From the NCBI GenBank assembly GCA_016218725.1, contig JACRDB010000154.1, positions 1 to 64,000 on the forward strand: a DNA stretch of 64,000 nt. The letters are read 5' to 3'. Position numbers and translations under genes: made by a program. Each line of letters begins with the position of its first letter. The stretch's first letter is position 1. The stretch comes from Deltaproteobacteria bacterium (GTDB taxonomy: Bacteria > Myxococcota_A > Polyangia > Polyangiales > Ga0077539). The notes beneath the pieces were generated by a model, which saw only the letters and a list, made by a program, of their open reading frames with translations, ran no database searches and was not told the DNA's origin. Shown piece after piece: positions 15,716 through 24,608 of the stretch.

Positions 15716-16759
15716 GTGTGCCGGACAGGACCGTGGGTGCTTGCGTGGTGCCTCGCAGGCAGCGCCGTCGCCGCACAACCCGCCAGGCCTCTCAGACCGA
15801 GGTCCGCACCTATACGTCCGTCCAGCACCGCCGTCGAGTCCCTGGTGGCCGAGGCCAGGACCTTCATCGAAGACCTCCGGGGAACGGACGCCCTGGCCGT
15901 TCTACGGAGGGTCCCTCGGGGGTCCCAGGGGCGGCCGGACGTGGCGCAGGCGCGGGCGCTGGCGACGTTTGTAGCCCTCGGGGCGGCGCTGGAGCCCGGG
16001 AGCGCGAGGGTGCTCCCGCCCGCGTCGAGGGCCTCCCTGACGACCCTCCTGCCGGTGCTCACGCGCTGGACCGCGGCGCACCCGGAGGACGGCCTCGGGG
16101 CGCTGGTGCTGGGCCGGGCGCAGATGGTGTCCGGGGCGCTGGGGGCGGCCTCGGCGGCGCTGGAGACCGCCACCACGGCGAGGCCCCGGGACCCGGTGGC
16201 ATGGAACGAACGGGCCATGGTGCTGGTGGCGCTGGGGCACCTCCCCGACGCCGAGCGGTGTCTGTTGGAGGCCACGCGCCTGGCGCCCATGGACCCTGAG
16301 CCCTGGGACAACCTCGGGGCGGTGCGCCTGGCCCGGGGCAGCGCGCGCACCGCGGCGGAGGCCTTTCAACGGGCCATCGAGCGCAGCCCCGAGGCGGCGC
16401 GCTACCACAGTGATCTCGGCTCGGCGCTCCTGGCCTCCGGGGACCCCGAGGGGGCCGTGAGGGCCTACCGCAGGGCCCAGGGCATAGACCCGAGGAACTC
16501 CGTGGTGGCGGCCAACCTGGGCTATGGGCTCTTCCTGGCGGGGCACCTGGACGAGGCCCTGGAGGTGCTCCGGGCGTCCGTGGCCCAGGATCCTCAGAGC
16601 GTGGCCGGGTGGAACAACCTGGGGACCGTGCTGGCCCGGCGGGGGCCTCGGGAGGAGGCCATCGCGGCCTTCGAGAGGGCCCTGGCGCTGGCGCCGGGGG
16701 ACACCCGGGCCCGGGCCAACCTGGACGCCCTGCGGGGCGCTCCCCCTGCGGGGCGCTGA
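15716..16759 (+). CDS. Exported TPR protein
   Basis: A 347-residue protein. The first 20 residues (TGPWVLAWCLAGSAVAA) form a signal peptide ending in an AxA-type site. From about residue 150 to the end there are at least five tetratricopeptide repeats with the usual A-x-x-L-G/Y-x-x...A and P at position 32 (DPVAWNERA, DPEPWDNLG, AARYHSDLG, NSVVAANLG, SVAGWNNLG). Such proteins scaffold periplasmic or outer-membrane complexes. The GTG at 15716 is preferred because TGC-TACGGT lies 7 bases upstream; an ATG at 15668 would overlap the uvrA start codon. A PP2C phosphatase gene follows. Confidence 0.8.
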   Translation: MCRTGPWVLAWCLAGSAVAAQPARPLRPRSAPIRPSSTAVESLVAEARTFIEDLRGTDALAVLRRVPRGSQGRPDVAQARALATFVALGAALEPGSARVLPPASRASLTTLLPVLTRWTAAHPEDGLGALVLGRAQMVSGALGAASAALETATTARPRDPVAWNERAMVLVALGHLPDAERCLLEATRLAPMDPEPWDNLGAVRLARGSARTAAEAFQRAIERSPEAARYHSDLGSALLASGDPEGAVRAYRRAQGIDPRNSVVAANLGYGLFLAGHLDEALEVLRASVAQDPQSVAGWNNLGTVLARRGPREEAIAAFERALALAPGDTRARANLDALRGAPPAGR

Positions 16760-16795
16760 CCGCGGTCGAAATCGACCACTTGGAGGGTGGACTTC

Positions 16796-16804
16796 TGGTA
16801 GTGT
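16796..16804 (+). promoter_or_regulatory. Extended -10 (TGG TAGTGT) for the PP2C phosphatase gene
   Basis: It lies 13 bases before the ATG at 16818 in a 58-base gap between the TPR and phosphatase genes. No Shine-Dalgarno sequence separates it from the start, so a very short leader is predicted. Confidence 0.4.
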
Positions 16805-16817
16805 GCGCACCGCTCCC

Positions 16818-17585
16818 ATGTTTGTGTACCGATCCGTGGGCGATACCAACGTCGGCCGTGTGCGAAAGCACAATGAAGACGCGTACTTCCGTGATGATGA
16901 ACTAGGGCTGTACATCGTCGCGGACGGGCTCGGGGGGCACGCCGCCGGGGAGGTGGCCAGCGAGGAGACGGTGCACACCATCAAGGCCTGGATCAAGCGG
17001 GAGCGCCCGAAGGTCCTGGGCCTCATGGAGAACCCCTACGACGAGGAGTTGCACAACCAGGGGCAGCGGATCCTTGAGAGCGCCATCCAGGCGGCGACGT
17101 ACATGGTCCACGCGATGGCCGAGTACGACGAGACCAAGGCGGGCATGGGGACCACGGTCTCCGTGCTCCTGGTGGTGGGGTGCGTGGCCTTCCTGGGGCA
17201 GGTGGGGGACAGCAGGATCTACCTGACGAGGGACGGGCAGATCGCGCAGGTGACGGACGACCATACGCTCATCGCGGCGCAGATCCGGGAGGGGATGATC
17301 ACCGCGGAGGAGGCCCGCTACGCGCCGCACCGGAACGTGATCACCCGCGCGGTGGGCTCGCACGACTACGTGGAGGTGGACACCCGCGTGGTGGAGGTGG
17401 TCCCCGGGGACCGGTTCTTGTTGTGCACGGACGGGCTCCACGGGTACCTGGAGACCGACGAGGAGACCCTCCAGCACATGGTGATGGAGCCCGAGAAGGC
17501 CATCAAGGCGCTGATCGACATGGCCCTGGTGCGCGGCGGCAAGGACAACATCACCAGCGTGCTGGTGGAGGTCGTCGAGGGCTGA
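16818..17585 (+). CDS. PP2C-family Ser/Thr protein phosphatase
   Basis: A 255-residue cytosolic PPM/PP2C phosphatase, close in length to bacterial Stp/PrpC (about 240-260). The metal-binding and catalytic motifs appear in order: RVRKHNEDA, VADGLGGHAAGE, GMGTTVSVLLV, GQVGDSRIYL, LLCTDGLHGYL and GGKDNITSVLV, giving the Asp residues that hold the two Mn/Mg ions. It would reverse phosphorylation by Hanks-type kinases, one of which is encoded at 41846. A 40-residue insertion rich in charged residues (after SEETVHTIKAW) is longer than in Stp. The lipoprotein gene that follows begins one base after its stop, so the two are likely co-translated. Confidence 0.93.
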   Translation: MFVYRSVGDTNVGRVRKHNEDAYFRDDELGLYIVADGLGGHAAGEVASEETVHTIKAWIKRERPKVLGLMENPYDEELHNQGQRILESAIQAATYMVHAMAEYDETKAGMGTTVSVLLVVGCVAFLGQVGDSRIYLTRDGQIAQVTDDHTLIAAQIREGMITAEEARYAPHRNVITRAVGSHDYVEVDTRVVEVVPGDRFLLCTDGLHGYLETDEETLQHMVMEPEKAIKALIDMALVRGGKDNITSVLVEVVEG

Positions 17586-17586
17586 A

Positions 17587-18825
17587 ATGACGCCCCGGGC
17601 GCTGGCTGGGGTGGGGCTCGTGGCGCAGTTGCTCGCGGGCTGCGGGTCGCGCTCGGGCCTCGGGGACCGGGCCTGGGAGCCCGACGTGCTGTTCTGCAGC
17701 GCCCGGCCCTGGAGGGGACGCCCCGGCGCGCCGGTGCACGTCTTCGTGGCGCTCCCTCGGAGGGCCGTGGGGAGGGCCACCTGGGTGCTCGAAGGGCAGC
17801 CCGCGATGGCCAGGGTGACCCTCACCCACGACCGGGGCTCCGAGGCGGTGCTCACCGCGCTGACCGAGGGGCTCTACACCCTGCGGGTGACCATCCCCGG
17901 GGCCTCGGGCGACGGGGGCGCGGGGGACGGAGGCACCGGCGAGGAGACGTGCCTGGTGACGGTGAACGTCCGGGCCGACGGGCCCACGGCGCTGTGCCCC
18001 GCGGAGGTGACCACGGCGCCGCTGCGCGCGGTGATGCTCACGGGAGGCGCCCAGGGGGACCGCCGGGTGGACTCCTTCCGTTGGACGCTGGAGGGCGCTC
18101 CGGGGACTAGCGGGAGGCCCCAGGCCACGCCCTCGGACGCGGCGGTGACGAGGTTTACGCCCGACGTGGCCGGGGACTTCCGGCTCCGCCTCCGGGTGAC
18201 CGACGCGGCGGGAGCGAGCGACGAGTGCGTGACCGTGGTGCATGCGACCCCCCGCGAGGGCCTCCGGGTGGAGCTCGCCTGGGACCCTCCGGGGCGGAGC
18301 TGTCCGATGAGCGAGGGCGCGGCGTGTGACAGCTCGGACGTGGACCTGCACCTCCTGCGGGAGTCTGGTCGCTCGGAGCCCTTCGGCGGGATTGATGACT
18401 GTCACTGGCTCAACTGCAACGCCTCCGCGGGGAGGCTCCTGTCCTGGGGCGCCTCCGGGGCCGACGACGACCCCAGGCTGGACCTGGACGACGTGACCGG
18501 TCACGGGCCGGAGAACATCAACATCAACCGCCCGTCGGCGCGGTCCTACCGGGTGGCGGTGCACTACTTCGACCCCCACGGGGCGGGACCCCAGGCGGCG
18601 ACGGTGCTGGTGTACTGCGGGGCGAGCGCCCCCGTGGCGCGCTTCGGCCCGACGGTGCTCCAGGCCCGCGGGGGCCGGGACCTGAACGACCTGTGGATCG
18701 TGGCGGACGTGGTCCCCGCCCGGGATGGCACCGGTTGCGCAGTGACGCCCATCACCCGCGGCGGAGCCCCGTGGATCGTGCCGTACTCCGAGGGCCAGCG
18801 CAGCGCGGGGCCTCCGGCGCCGTAG
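17587..18825 (+). CDS. Lipoprotein with DUF2135/YfaP-like C-terminal domain
   Basis: A 412-residue predicted lipoprotein with lipobox QLLAGC at Cys19. Residues about 110-225 form a PKD/Ig-like beta region (SFRWTLEG, FRLRLRVTDAAG). The C-terminal 180 residues carry DVDLHLLR, a small Cys pair in DCHWLNC, and GHGPENINI followed by YRVAVHYF. This is the pattern of the DUF2135 (YfaP) domain seen in secreted proteins. Its role is unknown; it may bind a surface glycan or protein. The ATG is one base after the phosphatase stop codon, with GAGGG upstream. Confidence 0.75.
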   Translation: MTPRALAGVGLVAQLLAGCGSRSGLGDRAWEPDVLFCSARPWRGRPGAPVHVFVALPRRAVGRATWVLEGQPAMARVTLTHDRGSEAVLTALTEGLYTLRVTIPGASGDGGAGDGGTGEETCLVTVNVRADGPTALCPAEVTTAPLRAVMLTGGAQGDRRVDSFRWTLEGAPGTSGRPQATPSDAAVTRFTPDVAGDFRLRLRVTDAAGASDECVTVVHATPREGLRVELAWDPPGRSCPMSEGAACDSSDVDLHLLRESGRSEPFGGIDDCHWLNCNASAGRLLSWGASGADDDPRLDLDDVTGHGPENININRPSARSYRVAVHYFDPHGAGPQAATVLVYCGASAPVARFGPTVLQARGGRDLNDLWIVADVVPARDGTGCAVTPITRGGAPWIVPYSEGQRSAGPPAP

Positions 18826-18843
18826 AGAAGCACCCGCGGTTCG

Positions 18844-18852
18844 TGGCATCAT
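18844..18852 (+). promoter_or_regulatory. Extended -10 (TGG CATCAT) for the NHL-repeat gene
   Basis: CATCAT matches four of six consensus positions and ends 8 bases before the ATG at 18861. Confidence 0.35.
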
Positions 18853-18860
18853 CCCGGGGG

Positions 18861-21344
18861 ATGAGAACGCTTGGACTGGTGCTGCTCCTGACCCTCTCCT
18901 GCAGGGTCTACGACGAGAACCTCGTCCGCCTGCGGGACACCAGCACCGACGCCACCGAGGACCTCACCGACGGCGCCACGGACGCTGGCCCCGGAGACAC
19001 CACCCCGAGCGACACCGTCGCCGCGGACACCGCAGCGCCGGACACCGCCCCGCCCGACACCGCGGACGGTGTCGTCGTGGAAACCAGCACCCCTGACACG
19101 ACCTCACCGGACAGCGCCCTGCCCGACACGGTCGTCGCGGACAGCGGGATGGACGCCCCGGACGCGCCCTTGAGCTGCGACCCGGTGCTCGCCCGAGGAG
19201 TCCCGTGCATCGAGCCCTTCTCGGGGCACGCCTGGGACCCCAACGACCCTCGCCCCCTGGCGCCCCTGGGCCTCGCGGTCACCATGGACCGCATCCTGGT
19301 GGGGGATGTTGGTACGGGTAGGGTGTTGTCCTACACCATGGGTGGGACCCCGACGGGCGCTCGCGTGGCGGGGACCGGGACCCTCGGGGTGCCGCTGTCC
19401 ACCGAGGCTCCGGCGAGGAGCCAGCCCCTCGGGGCGCCGACGGCGCTGGTGGTGCTGCCCACCACCGGGGACGTGCTGGTGGGCGACACGGACGCCCGGA
19501 CGATCTACCGGCTGGGCCGGGACAACCTCGGGCCGCTGAGCCCGTTTCTCACGTTCCAGAGCAGCGTGACGGGCCTGGCGGTGTTCGCGTCGGCCACGGC
19601 GCAGGAGCTGTATATCTCCGCGGACAACCGGATCTTCCGGGCGGACCTGAGGGCCTCCCCGATGGGCGCCACGGCGCTCCCGTTGGCGGGGCTCGGGTGT
19701 CGCACGGCGTGTACCACCCGCTTCAACGGAGACGGCCAGGCGCCGGAGCTCACGGCGCTCAACAACCCCGCCGGGCTCGACGTGGACCTCACCTGGGTGT
19801 ACTTCGCGGACCGGGACAACTGCCGCGTGCGGCGCTTCCGCCGGGAGGACGGGCCGCGCACGGTGGAGACCTATGCTGGTGGAGCGTGTGACTTCACCGG
19901 CGACCCGATGGGCTCCGCCGCCGCGGGCGCCACGGTCAACGCCACGGCGCTGCGCCTCGGGCAGGTGACCGACGTCAAGGTGGGCTTCGACGGCACGGTC
20001 TTCGTGCTGGACGCCACGCGCTGCGCGGTGTTCGAAGTGGCCCCCGCGGTGGACCGAAACCCCCCGCAGGCGCAGCTCGTGGGCGGCAGCCGCCGGGGCT
20101 GCGGCCAGGCCCCCGCCCGGAACGACATCACCCTGGAGCGCGTGGGCTCCCTGGCCATGAGCCCGGACCGCAACCAGGTGTACTTCACCGAGCTGCGCTC
20201 GCAGCGCATCGGGCGCATCGCGGACGTGCGCACGCACACCTACACCGTCTCCTGGGTGCTCTCCCCGGGGGCCTCGCCCGTTCCTGGTGAAGCCCCCGCG
20301 CGCTTCCGGGTGGGGCGTCCCTCGGGGCTGGCCGTGGGGAGCTCGTCCATGCCCGTGTGGGTCGCGGGCTTGAGCGAGCAGAGGCTCTACCGCGTAGACG
20401 GCGACGGCGCCCGGATCGTCCTCGGGGACGGCACCCAGGGGCCCATGGACGTGCCCGCGGGCCTCCGGGCCTCGACGCTCCTGCCGCAGGTGGTGCTGGG
20501 GCTCTCGCTCGCGGGCTCCGGGGCGCTCCTCCTGGGGCTCCCGGAGCGCGGGGTGCTGGCCTCGCTGGAGGGCGACACGCTCACCCGCGTCGTGGGGCGC
20601 TACGCCCCGAGGCCCACCGGGGACGCGGGTGTCTCTGACGGCGGCGCCCGCGACGCCTCCACGGACGTGCCCCCCACGGAGCAGCTCGTGCCCGGCGCGA
20701 GCAACCCCTTCGCGGCCGCCGGGGTGACGTATTTCACGGACAACCTCGCGAGGCTCTACCGCATCACGGGCACGGGCACCGTGGAGCTCGTCGCCGGGGC
20801 GGGGGCGGGGAGCCCCTCGGGGCAGTCTCCCGACGGGGGCACCGGGGTGCCCGCGCTCAGCGCGGCCTTCGGGAGCACCGCGGCGGTGGTGGTGGACCGC
20901 ACCGGGCAGGTGTTCGTCGCGGACCCGGCCCGCAGCGTGGTGTGGTCCGTGGTGATGGGTACGGCCCTCCGGGCCCGCGTGGTGGCCGGCATGCTCGACC
21001 TGCGCCCGCCGCTGGCGCCCACCTCGGACCTGCCCACCTTCGGCCCCATGGTGGCCCTCGGGGCCCCCATCGCCCTGGCCTACGACGGCAACCAGAGGGT
21101 GTACATCGCCGACGTGGGCTTGAACCGCGTGCGCGCCCTCGGGACCCTCACGGGCTCCCTGGAGACCCTCGCCGGGCAGGTGATCTCGCCCGCCACGGGC
21201 CCATTGTCCACCGGGGATTATGGCCCGGCTTCCCTGGCAGGGCTCTCCCGCCCCGTGGCCCTGGCGTTCACCCCGGGGAGGCTCTACGTGGCCGAGGCCG
21301 GCTCCGGGAGGGTCCGGGTCATCAGGCTGCCGGCGAGGCCCTGA
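18861..21344 (+). CDS. Surface lipoprotein with Asp/Thr linker and NHL-type beta-propeller
   Basis: An 827-residue protein. The short signal ends in LTLSC, so Cys14 is the probable lipid site. Residues about 22-105 are a low-complexity Asp/Thr/Ala/Pro spacer (PDTAAPDT-like units). From residue 130 on there are repeated propeller blades of the NHL kind, for example GLAVTMDRILVGDVGTGRVL, NPAGLDVDLTWVYFADRDNC and ALAYDGNQRVYIADVGLNRV. A second small Asp-rich patch interrupts the propeller near residue 600. NHL propellers bind proteins or carbohydrates; no enzyme motif is present. It is convergent with trmL and ends 10 bases from it. Confidence 0.82.
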   Translation: MRTLGLVLLLTLSCRVYDENLVRLRDTSTDATEDLTDGATDAGPGDTTPSDTVAADTAAPDTAPPDTADGVVVETSTPDTTSPDSALPDTVVADSGMDAPDAPLSCDPVLARGVPCIEPFSGHAWDPNDPRPLAPLGLAVTMDRILVGDVGTGRVLSYTMGGTPTGARVAGTGTLGVPLSTEAPARSQPLGAPTALVVLPTTGDVLVGDTDARTIYRLGRDNLGPLSPFLTFQSSVTGLAVFASATAQELYISADNRIFRADLRASPMGATALPLAGLGCRTACTTRFNGDGQAPELTALNNPAGLDVDLTWVYFADRDNCRVRRFRREDGPRTVETYAGGACDFTGDPMGSAAAGATVNATALRLGQVTDVKVGFDGTVFVLDATRCAVFEVAPAVDRNPPQAQLVGGSRRGCGQAPARNDITLERVGSLAMSPDRNQVYFTELRSQRIGRIADVRTHTYTVSWVLSPGASPVPGEAPARFRVGRPSGLAVGSSSMPVWVAGLSEQRLYRVDGDGARIVLGDGTQGPMDVPAGLRASTLLPQVVLGLSLAGSGALLLGLPERGVLASLEGDTLTRVVGRYAPRPTGDAGVSDGGARDASTDVPPTEQLVPGASNPFAAAGVTYFTDNLARLYRITGTGTVELVAGAGAGSPSGQSPDGGTGVPALSAAFGSTAAVVVDRTGQVFVADPARSVVWSVVMGTALRARVVAGMLDLRPPLAPTSDLPTFGPMVALGAPIALAYDGNQRVYIADVGLNRVRALGTLTGSLETLAGQVISPATGPLSTGDYGPASLAGLSRPVALAFTPGRLYVAEAGSGRVRVIRLPARP

Positions 21345-21354
21345 AAAAGTCCCT

Positions 21355-21888
21355 TCAAGGGAGGAAATCCCTTGTGTCTTCAGTGTTTTCGGGCTTCGCG
21401 TCGGCCAGCCCCCGGACCTGCCTGAGGGCCTCGTACAAGACAATGGCCACGGCGCTCGCCAGGTTGATGCTCCGGACCGCGCCCGCCGTCGGGATCCCGT
21501 AGAGGGCCTCCGGGTGGCGCTCGGTGAGCTCCGGCGGGAGCCCCGAGGACTCGCGGCCAAAGACCAGGAGGTCCCCGGGATGAAAACCCGCGTCCAGGTA
21601 GCTCTTCTCGGCGTTGGCCGAGAGGAGGACGACCCGACCCGGGTGGGCGGCGCGGAGGCTCCCCCAGTCCGGGTGGACGTGGAGGCTCAGGAGGGGCCAG
21701 TAGTCCAGGCCCGCGCGGCGGACGCTGCGCTCATCGAGCCGGAACCCGAGGCGCCCGACCAGGTGCAGGGGGCTCTGCGTGGCCGCGCAGAGGCGCCCGA
21801 TGTTCCCGGTGTTCTGGGGGATCTCGGGCTCCACCAGCACCACCTGGAAGGGCGAGGCGAGCGGCGGCACGCGGAGCTTCCTGCGCAT
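21355..21888 (-). CDS. trmL: tRNA (cytidine(34)-2'-O)-methyltransferase
   Basis: A 177-residue SPOUT-class methyltransferase, near the usual TrmL length of about 155-165. Expected substrate: the wobble base of tRNA-Leu isoacceptors, with S-adenosylmethionine as donor. Visible motifs are EPEIPQNTGNIGR near the N-terminus, LLVFGRESSGLP in the SAM-binding knot, and RSINLASAVAIVLYEALRQ, which forms the trefoil knot helix. A short tail rich in Glu and Asp is extra. The ATG at 21888 follows TGG-TAGGTA by 9 bases, so a leaderless transcript is likely. Spermidine or sigma-factor control cannot be judged. Confidence 0.93.
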   Translation of the reverse strand: MRRKLRVPPLASPFQVVLVEPEIPQNTGNIGRLCAATQSPLHLVGRLGFRLDERSVRRAGLDYWPLLSLHVHPDWGSLRAAHPGRVVLLSANAEKSYLDAGFHPGDLLVFGRESSGLPPELTERHPEALYGIPTAGAVRSINLASAVAIVLYEALRQVRGLADAKPENTEDTRDFLP

Positions 21889-21897
21889 GGCGGGCAG

Positions 21898-21906
21898 TAC
21901 CTACCA
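21898..21906 (-). promoter_or_regulatory. Extended -10 (TGG TAGGTA) for trmL
   Basis: It ends 9 bases before the ATG at 21888. The same nine bases occur in front of the membrane-protein gene at 48231 and in the truncated repeat copy near 50290. Confidence 0.45.
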
Positions 21907-21922
21907 CGCGGGACGGAGGCCG

Positions 21923-21931
21923 TGGTACCGT
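21923..21931 (+). promoter_or_regulatory. Extended -10 (TGG TACCGT) for the outer-membrane protein gene
   Basis: It ends 11 bases before the ATG at 21943 and is divergent from the trmL element only 16 bases away. Confidence 0.4.
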
Positions 21932-21942
21932 CCCGGGCGCCC

Positions 21943-23184
21943 ATGCGCAGACCTCTCCCGGTACTCCTCGCGATGGCCCTGGAGGCGCTCCCCGCGGCGT
22001 CCTCGGCGGACCCGATGGACCTGTCGCTCAACCGCCTGAGCTACTACAACCCGACGCGCTGGCAGGGCAACGGGGTGAACTACGACCCCACCCGCTGGAC
22101 CTTCCGGGGCGGCTGCGGCACGCCGGGCACGGCGCGGGACCCCGCGATGGACCAGCCGTACGCCCAGTGCTTTACGGACAACCAGCTCTGGGCCAACCTG
22201 GTCAACGAGCTGGGCGGCGCCCTGGCGCCCTCCCTCGGGGCCCCGGCGATGACCCTCGGGTACTCCGGGCTCTTCGTCGGGTATGACGTCTCCGTCTCGA
22301 ACATCAACCGCAACGCGGAGTACTGGACCCGCGGCACCGAGGGGTCCCTGAGCAGCCTGGTGGGCACCGGCACCGCGGCGGTGAGGGACCGCGCGGACGC
22401 CAACACCTTTGTCTCCCGGCTCCACGTGCGCAAGGGCCTCCCCTGGGGCTTCGAGCTCGGCACGCAGGTGTCGCACCTGCACTCGAGCTCCATCTGGGCC
22501 ATCGGGCTGGACCTGCGCTGGAGCCTCCTGGAGGGCTTCCGGCGAGGCATCGGGTTCCTCCCGGACTTCGCCATCCGCGGCGCGGTGAACACCATGGTGG
22601 GCCAGTCCCAGATGAACCTCACCATCGTGGGCGTGGACCTGTCGCTCTCCAAGCGCTTCACCCTCGGGGGCCAGGTGCGCCTGACGCCCTACCTCGGCGG
22701 GCAGTTCCTGATGATCTTCGGGGACTCCGGCGTGACGGACCTCACCCCCTCGCGCAGCGCCTACCGGGAGTGCCCCCGGCAGGAGATCCGTTACGTGGAC
22801 GACACCCGCCCCATGGACGACCCCGCCCGCTCGCCCTCGGGCCGCGTCGGGCAGCTGGTCTGCAACGGCGGGGGCACCGCCCCGGACGCGATGCTCCCCG
22901 GGGACCTCAATGACACCCGCAACAGCCAGGTCTTCGAGCGCATGCGCATCCGTCGCACCCGCGCCATCATCGGCCTCCAGCTCCAGTGGGAGCTCCTGTC
23001 CTTCACCGCGGAGTTCACCACCGACGTCGGCGCCCCGGGCTTCCTCTCCACCCCCAACGCCAACGCCGGCAGACCCTCCACCGAGGCTCCCACCATGGGC
23101 GCCGCCAACCCCCCCACCCCCATCACCCTCGCGGGCTTCTCCCAGTGGATGACCACCCTCTCCGCAGGCGTGTCGTTTCGCTAA
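21943..23184 (+). CDS. Probable outer-membrane beta-barrel protein
   Basis: A 413-residue exported protein with a signal peptide (LLAMALEALPAASSA). The mature sequence alternates aromatic and small residues in strands such as TLGYSGLFVGYDVSVS, FELGTQVSHLHSSSIWAIGL and LQWELLSFTAEFTTDVGAPG, and ends in ...GVSFR. The terminal strand plus a near-terminal aromatic residue is typical of beta-barrel proteins inserted by the BAM complex. Long loops near residues 265-320 contain two Cys that may pair. No family name is recognised. The ATG is placed by TGG-TACCGT 11 bases upstream. Confidence 0.72.
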   Translation: MRRPLPVLLAMALEALPAASSADPMDLSLNRLSYYNPTRWQGNGVNYDPTRWTFRGGCGTPGTARDPAMDQPYAQCFTDNQLWANLVNELGGALAPSLGAPAMTLGYSGLFVGYDVSVSNINRNAEYWTRGTEGSLSSLVGTGTAAVRDRADANTFVSRLHVRKGLPWGFELGTQVSHLHSSSIWAIGLDLRWSLLEGFRRGIGFLPDFAIRGAVNTMVGQSQMNLTIVGVDLSLSKRFTLGGQVRLTPYLGGQFLMIFGDSGVTDLTPSRSAYRECPRQEIRYVDDTRPMDDPARSPSGRVGQLVCNGGGTAPDAMLPGDLNDTRNSQVFERMRIRRTRAIIGLQLQWELLSFTAEFTTDVGAPGFLSTPNANAGRPSTEAPTMGAANPPTPITLAGFSQWMTTLSAGVSFR

Positions 23185-23331
23185 AAAACCGCTGAAACCC
23201 AGTACGCACGGCCTGCACCTACATCCCCTGCAAGAAAACGACATCACCCTTCAATATTGTCTTGCCTGCATTTAGGGTGAGGTGTACCCCGCACCTACAT
23301 CTCATCACGAGGTGACCCTGGAGGGCTGGTC
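23185..23331. other. 147-base AT-richer intergenic region with an 11-bp direct repeat
   Basis: GCACCTACATC occurs at 23215-23225 and again at 23291-23301. Between them lies the palindrome CAATATTG (23252-23259) and a possible TTGCCT -35 at 23262-23267. The region precedes a lipoprotein gene that has a normal ribosome site (GGAGGG), so it probably carries its promoter and perhaps an operator. No small coding frame is convincing. Confidence 0.4.
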
Positions 23332-24591
23332 ATGGTTCGGTCATACTGGCTGGTTGTAGCGCTGGTGCTTGGGGGCTGCGGGGCGGACCCTGGGATGCTG
23401 GAGGACCCGGCGGATTTCGACTCCGGGGACACGCAGGAGCAGCGGGCGACGAGCTGGGAGCGGCTGGTGGGGGCCTGGCAGGCGGAGCGGGTCGGGAACC
23501 CGTACCAGACCATCGTGTTTCAGCGGACGGTGGACGGCACGGGGCACCATTTCTTCGGGATGCGGCAGGTGGTGTGCGTGAGGGCGCCGTGCAACCCGGT
23601 GCGGGAGGACGGGTCGTTCACCGCGGGGACGTCCATCTTGACGCTGCGGGTGAGCGGGGCGACGCAGCGGCTGCGCTACCGGCTGTCGGGCGAGCGGCTG
23701 ACGATTTTGAGCGGGGAGACCGTGCTGAGCACGCTGAGCCGGGTGCGGTCCTACTGCACCGCCGCGCAGGACTGCTCGAGCCAGGGGCTCCCGGGGGTGC
23801 GGTGCATCGGGGCCTGGGGCTGCGAGGAGAACGCCTGCACGTACCACTGCGGCACGCCGAGGCCGTCGTGTACGACGCTCACCTGCGCGCCGGGGTACCA
23901 CTGCGAGATGTCCGACGGGGGCGGGAGCTGCGTGGCGGACGCGGGCCGGGGCTACGGGGCCATGTGCGGCGGCATCGCGGCGCTGCGGTGCGACATGGGC
24001 TTCACCTGCGTGCTCAGCGCGCGCACGCCGGACTCCGCGGGGGTGTGCCACCCGCTGTCCGGCGAGGGCGGCCCCTGCGGCGGCGGCTCCACGCGCTACC
24101 CCGCGGTGTGCGGGGACGGGCTCAGCTGTGACGGTCCCTCCTCCGGGGCGCCCATCGGGGCCATGGGGGTGTGTCGTCGCACGGGCCCCACCTGCGCGAC
24201 GCTGCGCTGCGCGCCGGGGTACCGCTGCGTGATGCGCGGGGCCGTGGGCGCCTGCGTGGCCGACGGGGACCACGGCTACGGCGCCTTCTGCGGCGGCATC
24301 GCGGCGATCCAGTGCGACGCGGGCTTCACCTGCGTGCTCACCTCGCGCACGCCGGACTCGGGGGGCGTGTGCCACCCGCTGTCCGGCGAGGGCGGCCCCT
24401 GCGGCGGCGGCTCCACGCGCTTCCCGGCGGTGTGCGGCTCGGGGCTCACCTGCGAGGGCCCCGCCTCCGGGGCCCCCATCGGGGCCATGGGCACCTGCGT
24501 GCGCACGGGCCCTTCCTGCGCCACGGTGCGCTGCGCCTCGGGCTACCGCTGCGTGATGAGCGCCACCGGCGCCCGCTGCGTGATGAACTGA
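23332..24591 (+). CDS. Cys-rich tandem-repeat lipoprotein with lipocalin-like N-terminal domain
   Basis: A 419-residue predicted lipoprotein (lipobox LVLGGC at Cys16). Residues about 40-135 look like a small lipocalin-type beta barrel (RLVGAWQAERVG at the start, then alternating strands). From residue 179 a 108-residue Cys-rich unit is repeated twice and begun a third time; each unit has CAPGY.C, YGA.CGGIAA, GFTCVL and GGPCGGGSTR. The cysteines probably form disulfides outside the inner membrane. GGAGGG lies before the ATG. It is convergent with the amidase gene, with 17 bases between. Function unknown, presumably surface binding. Confidence 0.8.
   Translation: MVRSYWLVVALVLGGCGADPGMLEDPADFDSGDTQEQRATSWERLVGAWQAERVGNPYQTIVFQRTVDGTGHHFFGMRQVVCVRAPCNPVREDGSFTAGTSILTLRVSGATQRLRYRLSGERLTILSGETVLSTLSRVRSYCTAAQDCSSQGLPGVRCIGAWGCEENACTYHCGTPRPSCTTLTCAPGYHCEMSDGGGSCVADAGRGYGAMCGGIAALRCDMGFTCVLSARTPDSAGVCHPLSGEGGPCGGGSTRYPAVCGDGLSCDGPSSGAPIGAMGVCRRTGPTCATLRCAPGYRCVMRGAVGACVADGDHGYGAFCGGIAAIQCDAGFTCVLTSRTPDSGGVCHPLSGEGGPCGGGSTRFPAVCGSGLTCEGPASGAPIGAMGTCVRTGPSCATVRCASGYRCVMSATGARCVMN
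23866..24588 (+). repeat. 324-bp in-frame tandem repeat, 2.2 copies
   Basis: Units at 23866-24189 and 24190-24513, with a partial third unit at 24514-24588. A stretch of about 55 bases near 24043 and 24367 is identical between units, while other parts differ, so the duplication is partly homogenised. Confidence 0.85.
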
Positions 24592-24608
24592 GGCCCCGCG
24601 CTCGCCGG

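Noticed and set aside
14524..16299. A 591-codon plus-strand frame crossing the uvrA start
   Set aside because: Composition is typical of an antisense frame and conflicts with uvrA; only the part from 15716 in another frame has TPR motifs.
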